Below, piece by piece: positions 62,572 through 64,000 of a stretch of DNA of 64,000 bases (position 1 is the first letter of the stretch; every line of letters begins with the position of its first letter). The notes under the pieces are model-generated. The model saw nothing but the letters and a program-made list of their open reading frames with translations, did no database searches and was not told the origin of the DNA. The DNA lies in NCBI RefSeq assembly GCF_003732265.1, contig NZ_MOBK01000010.1:1-64000 (forward strand), in the 5' to 3' direction. Both the position numbers and the translations under genes were made by a program. The DNA comes from Pseudomonas brassicacearum. Lineage in GTDB: Bacteria; Pseudomonadota; Gammaproteobacteria; Pseudomonadales; Pseudomonadaceae.

Positions 62572-62823
62572 TCAGGCCATCTCGCCGCGGCTTTCCCGAA
62601 TGCGCGCCTCTTGCCATTGGAGGACCTCGTTTTCGAGCCAGGCGGACGACTTTGGACCAAATTTTATTTGCGCAGGAAACGTGCCGAGTCCGATGCGCCG
62701 ATAAATTTCGGTTGCGGAAAGTGTGGTTAGCGCTTTGACGACATCAAGCTTTATGAACTTGTGTGGCCCAGCGACGGTAAGAGTTTCGGTGGGTGCTTGA
62801 ATTTGTTTAGTTGTGTGTGCCAT
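62572..62823 (-). CDS. AlpA-family regulator
   Basis: An 83-residue DNA-binding protein with the AlpA/excisionase winged-helix pattern: FIKLDVVKALTTLSATEIYRRIGLGTFPAQIKFGPKSSAWLENEVLQWQEARI. In P4 and in Gram-negative PICIs AlpA-type proteins activate the integrase or the whole replication block. AGAGG precedes the ATG. Two 17-base direct repeats lie about 95-145 bp upstream. Confidence 0.92.
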   Translation of the reverse strand: MAHTTKQIQAPTETLTVAGPHKFIKLDVVKALTTLSATEIYRRIGLGTFPAQIKFGPKSSAWLENEVLQWQEARIRESRGEMA

Positions 62824-62918
62824 TTCTTGTTCCTCTACGGATGTATGTTTACAAGCGAAAGGCTAAGCGCGAAAAGTTCAGAGCGCCAGAATTCCCTCGA
62901 AAAAAAAGTATCAAGTGC

Positions 62919-62967
62919 GCGTTAATGAAACTTCCAAAAGTGCCAGCAAGGCGTTAGTGAAACTTTC
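62919..62967 (-). promoter_or_regulatory. Tandem operator candidates upstream of alpA
   Basis: GCGTTAATGAAACTTCC (62919-62935) and GCGTTAGTGAAACTTTC (62951-62967) are direct repeats with 32-base spacing, i.e. three helical turns, and 15 of 17 bases agree. They lie between the alpA start and the terminator of the next gene. Confidence 0.6.
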
Positions 62968-62976
62968 GGAGGACGC

Positions 62977-63002
62977 AAAAAAAGCCCCGCGCGTGAGGGG
63001 CT
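62977..63002 (-). terminator. Intrinsic terminator (leftward)
   Basis: AGCCCC and GGGGCT around an 8-base loop; T7 follows on the minus strand. It closes the gene at 63032 and insulates alpA. Confidence 0.9.
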
Positions 63003-63031
63003 GGATGGGGGGGCAGAGCGTGCAGGTTGAG

Positions 63032-63529
63032 TTACCACGTGATCCCTGCATTGTTCAGATAACGCCGCACGCTGATCTTCGAATAGCCAGTTTGATCAGC
63101 AATTGTTCCTACACGGGTATGCGGGGGCTTGTATGCGTATTTGTTCCAGAGTGCAACGACCTCGAATTGTCTTTCCAGCGCAGCCTCGTGGTTCTTTCGG
63201 CCAGATGCCCGGCCACCGGCACGTTTTCGATAGTCGCGCCCGGGCTCGATGCGCCGACCCCGGATCGCCAATATCAGCTCAGTAATACGGGCTTGAATCT
63301 GAAGCCCGGCGCGGCGCTCCTCGGGCGTCCCGGTTCGCGTACCAACGTCCCGGCCAATATCTCGCAGTTCAGTCAAATCGCTATCCTTGGTCGTGTAGGT
63401 AGTTTCCCAGCCGAGCGCTTGGTAAGCGCGCTGAAGCGCCGCACGCTTTCGCGCTGACATCTGTCTTGCTTCGAACGCCGTCAATGCCTTGTAGAACTCC
63501 TTAACGGCGTCAGTCTCGTCATCCGACAT
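63032..63529 (-). CDS. Hypothetical island protein with C-terminal helix-turn-helix
   Basis: A 165-residue protein. The N-terminal part is helical and charged (AFEARQMSARKRAALQRAYQ); the C-terminal end VGTIADQTGYSKISVRRYLNNAG looks like a helix-turn-helix. GGGAG lies seven bases before ATG 63529. It has its own terminator and lies between integrase and alpA, a position often held by satellite regulators. No family recognised with certainty. Confidence 0.65.
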   Translation of the reverse strand: MSDDETDAVKEFYKALTAFEARQMSARKRAALQRAYQALGWETTYTTKDSDLTELRDIGRDVGTRTGTPEERRAGLQIQARITELILAIRGRRIEPGRDYRKRAGGRASGRKNHEAALERQFEVVALWNKYAYKPPHTRVGTIADQTGYSKISVRRYLNNAGITW

Positions 63530-63618
63530 GGGCACACTCCCAAAAAAACGAGATTAGCCGGTTTTAATTGGGTGTGCAGGGGAAGGCTTGGGGGATCTTT
63601 TTTGTGGGCGTGGTGGCT

Positions 63619-64000
63619 TCAAGCGTTGCGCTTGAGAGTCACTACGTTGGCACCTGCACACAGTGCGTCGATAGAGTCCGCCCACGCCTGCATCATGTCC
63701 CGGCGCTGCTCAAGATAAGCGGCATGATTGTAGGTGTCGCGGATGCCATCCGCGTCACCATGGGCAAGCTGGCGCTCAATCCAGTCTCGGTTATAGCTAC
63801 GCCCGTTCAACTCAGTGGACAACAGATGGCGGAATCCGTGGCCGGTCTGGCGGTCTTCATATCCCATCAGCCGCAACGCCTTGTTGATCGTGTTTTCACT
63901 CATTGGCCGGTCAGGGTTTTGCTGGCCGGGAAACAACAGGTCATAGCTACCAGTAATTTCGTTGAGTTGGCGCAGGATCGCAACTGCCTGACGGGGCAGC
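63619..64000 (-). CDS. Tyrosine integrase (P4-type), C-terminal part, cut by the window edge
   Basis: About 127 residues of the catalytic domain; the frame runs off the right edge. Visible active-site residues are HGFRH (His and Arg of the H-x-x-R box), HGDAD with the second His, and Tyr in IRDTYNHAAYLEQRRDMMQAW. The sequence DLLFPGQQNPDRPMSENTIN is typical for P4/CP4-57-type integrases, which use tRNA or similar sites. It lies at the right side of the island and is transcribed leftward with the other replication genes. Confidence 0.93.
   Translation of the reverse strand, partial: LPRQAVAILRQLNEITGSYDLLFPGQQNPDRPMSENTINKALRLMGYEDRQTGHGFRHLLSTELNGRSYNRDWIERQLAHGDADGIRDTYNHAAYLEQRRDMMQAWADSIDALCAGANVVTLKRNA

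Noticed and set aside
62915-63457. 180-residue plus-strand frame
   Set aside because: Antisense to the gene at 63032 and runs through the alpA operator repeats and a terminator.

Overview
The window is a chromosomal segment of a fluorescent-type Pseudomonas. Supporting signs are the high-GC coding style, the Pseudomonas REP palindromes (three pairs), OprD and AguBA homologues, and a gene order (fdhD/YdeP-type oxidoreductase, lysM, yrfG-nudE-cysQ, dctBD, rml genes, polar amino-acid ABC transporter) that I recall from one neighbourhood of P. aeruginosa PAO1. No database search was run; family names come from reading motifs.

Layout. 0-6 kb: a lipase-like alpha/beta hydrolase, two small proteins, a RecQ-like helicase without HRDC domain, and a 3-hydroxyacyl-CoA dehydrogenase with a hotdog thioesterase. 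6-21 kb: core metabolism, with a glycine-zipper envelope protein, a molybdopterin oxidoreductase with its FdhD sulfurtransferase and a LysR regulator, LysM/BON protein, yrfG, nudE-cysQ, the DctB/DctD two-component system, and rmlBACD for dTDP-L-rhamnose. 21-27 kb: a 970-residue kinase/M23-like/aminotransferase-fold fusion, then the agmatine-to-putrescine operon aguBA behind a palindromic operator and a hairpin-rich leader. 27-33 kb: DsbA-like protein, OprD porin, and a cassette of isoleucine-dioxygenase-like enzyme, GNAT, AzlC and AzlD facing a LysR gene. 33-38.6 kb: a variable strip with a DUF3077-like gene behind a structured leader, a RelE/NadS-type toxin-antitoxin pair, a small redox operon, an Abi_2 (AbiD/AbiF-like) gene preceded by a compact structured RNA, and tRNA-Thr. 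38.7-46 kb: FkbM methyltransferase, a METTL25-like methyltransferase, a polar amino-acid ABC transporter, and gabP behind a sigma-54 promoter. 46-52 kb: small membrane proteins, a VapBC module bracketed by two nearly identical terminators, two paralogous small proteins, a hydrolase and a DUF1016 nuclease.

From about 52.2 kb to the right edge lies a mobile island: TerS-like terminase small subunit, an AT-rich restriction-modification block closely resembling Eco57I in gene sizes and layout, decayed genes (NERD nuclease, IS5-family transposase, frameshifted lipoprotein), then P4-type primase, AlpA regulator and a tyrosine integrase cut by the window edge. The integrase/AlpA/primase/TerS set looks like a phage satellite (PICI-like) carrying defence cargo.

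The most interesting candidates are (1) the roughly 76-nt RNA with its own promoter and a terminator 16 nt before the Abi_2 gene, which looks like an RNA-antitoxin/protein-toxin arrangement; (2) the Eco57I-like system with an extra 136-residue gene inside; and (3) the satellite-like island that carries it.
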